Below, piece after piece: positions 6,451 through 7,760 of a stretch of DNA of 7,760 nucleotides. Under the pieces are notes generated by a model. The model was not told the DNA's origin, did not search any database, and saw nothing but the letters and a program-made list of their open reading frames with translations. The translations under genes were made by a program, and so were the position numbers. Origin of the DNA: Rhodoferax sp. GTDB lineage: Bacteria; Pseudomonadota; Gammaproteobacteria; Burkholderiales; Burkholderiaceae_C. Each line of letters starts with the position of its first letter. Positions within the stretch are counted from its first letter, which is position 1. The stretch lies in assembly GCA_018882485.1 (NCBI GenBank), contig VERU01000105.1, positions 1 to 7,760 on the forward strand, read 5' to 3'.

Positions 6451-7760
6451 ACGTCAGCAAAGCGACAGCCGCGCCGCCGCCGGCACCCCGGCGCACGATT
6501 CGTACGCCGCCCTGCACCAGGGGTTTCGCTGGCAGGTTCCGGCGCAGTTCAACATCGCCGAGGTCTGCTGCGCGCGCTGGGCCGCGCACCCGGATGCTGC
6601 AAAAAAAATAGCAGTCCAGGTCCATTCCACGGGGGCTGCAGGCCGATTTCATACCTACGCCGAGCTGCAGGAGCAGGCCGACCGGCTGTCGCATGCGCTG
6701 CTTGCCCTGGGCGTGCGGCGCGGCGACCGCGTGGCCGTGGTGCTGCCGCAGCGCTTCGAGACCGCGGTCGCCCTGATGGCGGTGCTGCAGATGGGCGCGG
6801 TCGCCATGCCGCTGTCCATCCTGTTCGGCCCCGACGCCCTGGAGTTCCGGCTGCGCGACAGCGAGGCGGTGGTGGCGCTGTGCGACGACAACGCGCTGGC
6901 GGCGTTGCAGCAGGTGCGGGCCAACTGCCCGTTGCTGCGCACCGTGATGGGGGTGGGCGGCGCGGCCGTGCCGGCCGATGTGTCCTACGAGCAGGCGACC
7001 GCCCGGCCCGGCCCCGCCTTCGTGCCGGTGCACACTGCCTGCGACGAGGCCGCCGTGCTCATTTACACCAGCGGTACCACCGGCAACCCCAAGGGCGCGC
7101 TGATCCCGCACCGGGCGCTGATCGGCAACCTGAGCGGCTTTGTCTGCAGTCAGAACTGGTTCGGCTTCGACGGCGTGGCCAATGCGGCCACCGAGGCGGT
7201 GTTCTGGAGCCCGGCCGACTGGGCCTGGACCGGCGGACTGATGGACGCGCTGCTGCCCACGCTGTACTTCGGTCGCCCGATCGTGGCCTACAGCGGCCGC
7301 TTCAGCCCGCAGACGGCCTTTGAGCTGATGCAGCGCTTTGGCGTGACCCATACCTTTCTGTTCCCGACCGCTCTCAAGGCCATGATGAAGGCCTACCCCG
7401 GCAGCCCCGGCCGCAGCGTGCGCGAACAATTCGGCCTGCAGCTGCAGGCCATCATGAGCGCCGGCGAGTCGGTGGGGGACGCCGTCTTTGCCTACTGCCA
7501 GTCGCAGCTGGGCGTCACCGTCAACGAGATGTTCGGTCAGACCGAGATCAACTACATCGTGGGGAACTGTGCCCCCACGCTCGGCGCTGCGCGTACCTCG
7601 CTGCCCCCCGAGGGGGCGCAACCCGCCTTGGGGCGGCCCGACGCTGCGCGGCTCTTGCCGGGCATCGGCTGGCCGGCGCGGCCGGGCAGCATGGGGCGGC
7701 CCTATCCGGGCCACCGGGTGGCCGTGATCGACGAGGCGGGGCAGGAGTGTCCGGGGGGGG
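6443..7760 (+). CDS. AMP-dependent acyl-CoA synthetase (medium-chain/ACSM-like), 3' end beyond window
   Basis: A member of the adenylate-forming superfamily that activates a carboxylic acid with ATP to an acyl-adenylate and then an acyl-CoA; the exact acid is unknown. The frame is open from TTG at 6443 to the window end, 439 complete codons, where about 540-570 residues would be expected. The ATP-binding P-loop YTSGTTGNPKG is at 208-218, the FWSPADWAW segment at 254-262 resembles medium-chain acyl-CoA synthetases, MSAGES is at 338-343 and the A5 motif GQTE at 365-368. The C-terminal hinge and catalytic Lys lie outside the window. Two oddities occur: an AT-rich, rare-codon block at residues 52-68, and an inserted stretch at about 377-409 between IVGNC and WPARPGSMG, where relatives as I recall them have only a few residues. 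Neither breaks the frame. The gene is divergent from the alpha/beta hydrolase. Whether the enzyme still works is unknown. Confidence 0.9.
   Translation, partial: MVKRQQSDSRAAAGTPAHDSYAALHQGFRWQVPAQFNIAEVCCARWAAHPDAAKKIAVQVHSTGAAGRFHTYAELQEQADRLSHALLALGVRRGDRVAVVLPQRFETAVALMAVLQMGAVAMPLSILFGPDALEFRLRDSEAVVALCDDNALAALQQVRANCPLLRTVMGVGGAAVPADVSYEQATARPGPAFVPVHTACDEAAVLIYTSGTTGNPKGALIPHRALIGNLSGFVCSQNWFGFDGVANAATEAVFWSPADWAWTGGLMDALLPTLYFGRPIVAYSGRFSPQTAFELMQRFGVTHTFLFPTALKAMMKAYPGSPGRSVREQFGLQLQAIMSAGESVGDAVFAYCQSQLGVTVNEMFGQTEINYIVGNCAPTLGAARTSLPPEGAQPALGRPDAARLLPGIGWPARPGSMGRPYPGHRVAVIDEAGQECPGG
6596..6644 (+). repeat. Short repeat-like block inside the acyl-CoA synthetase (copy B)
   Basis: This block has GCT, 10 nt, ATAGCA, 19 nt, and GGGCTGCAGGCC, the same layout and length (49 nt) as the block in pepN at 1782-1830. 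It encodes AAKKIAVQVHSTGAAG (residues 52-67) in the same codon phase as copy A. It includes a run of eight A (6601-6608) and the codons AAA, ATA and GCA, which stand out in this gene. The inverted repeat is weaker here (TGCT/AGCA with 11 nt between). The residues fall in a variable surface region before the first strand-forming TYAEL segment. The local protein length does not look clearly expanded, so origin by insertion is inferred, not shown. Confidence 0.5.
7571..7669 (+). repeat. In-frame palindromic insertion within the acyl-CoA synthetase
   Basis: A stretch of up to 99 nt (33 codons) sits between the codons for GNC and WPARPGSMG. It contains CCCCC-CGA-GGGGG hairpin arms (about 7605-7615), a CCGCC-4 nt-GGCGG hairpin (7623-7636), and a 9-nt direct repeat CGCTGCGCG at 7585-7593 and 7642-7650 framing both. 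The encoded residues (Pro, Ala, Gly, Arg, Leu-rich) do not resemble the acyl-CoA synthetase family. The minus-strand reading, including GCAGCGAGG and GAGCGTGGGGGC, matches my memory of a repeat common between genes in Comamonadaceae; that is unverified. The exact borders are uncertain by several codons because the native linker length is not known. Confidence 0.7.

Noticed and set aside
5422..7323. A 633-codon plus-strand open frame
   Set aside because: It lies antisense to the hydrolase and in the wrong frame of the synthetase; the true synthetase frame holds all the adenylation motifs.
6122..7714. A 530-codon minus-strand open frame
   Set aside because: It is antisense to the synthetase and enters the hydrolase in a different frame; no family motif is present.

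Overview
The window is GC-rich chromosomal DNA from a betaproteobacterium. The protein sequences, gene order and codon use fit Burkholderiales, most likely the family Comamonadaceae. This is judged by eye from recognisable proteins, not from a database search. Six protein-coding genes cover nearly everything. Five lie on the minus strand and one, cut by the right edge, on the plus strand. I see no rRNA, tRNA, CRISPR array, transposase or phage gene.

From 5403 down to 1 the minus strand carries a tight four-gene block: prfB (release factor 2, with a programmed +1 frameshift), a HAD-family phosphatase, pepN (aminopeptidase N) and fbp (class I fructose-1,6-bisphosphatase, missing its C-terminus). 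The junctions are a 1-nt gap, a 17-bp overlap and a 3-nt gap, so the four are probably co-transcribed and translationally coupled. RF2 dosage sensed at the frameshift could therefore also affect the genes behind it. Upstream, beyond a 111-nt spacer with a 16-bp GC palindrome, is an alpha/beta hydrolase (minus strand). Divergent from it is an AMP-dependent acyl-CoA synthetase (plus strand). Their starts are about 25 nt apart, so their promoters must overlap each other or the genes.

The least ordinary signal is repeat-like DNA inside coding sequence, always in frame. The synthetase carries a block of up to 99 nt with palindromic arms (7571-7669), just after its GQTE motif. It looks like an intergenic palindromic repeat that has been absorbed into the protein. 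A second, different pattern of 49 nt occurs once in pepN (1782-1830, minus) and once in the synthetase (6596-6644, plus). The two copies share end motifs, identical internal spacing, the same orientation relative to their gene and the same codon phase, and both bring AT-rich, rare-codon sequence into GC-rich genes. Together they suggest small palindromic elements that can be read as protein, comparable in principle to the Rickettsia palindromic elements.
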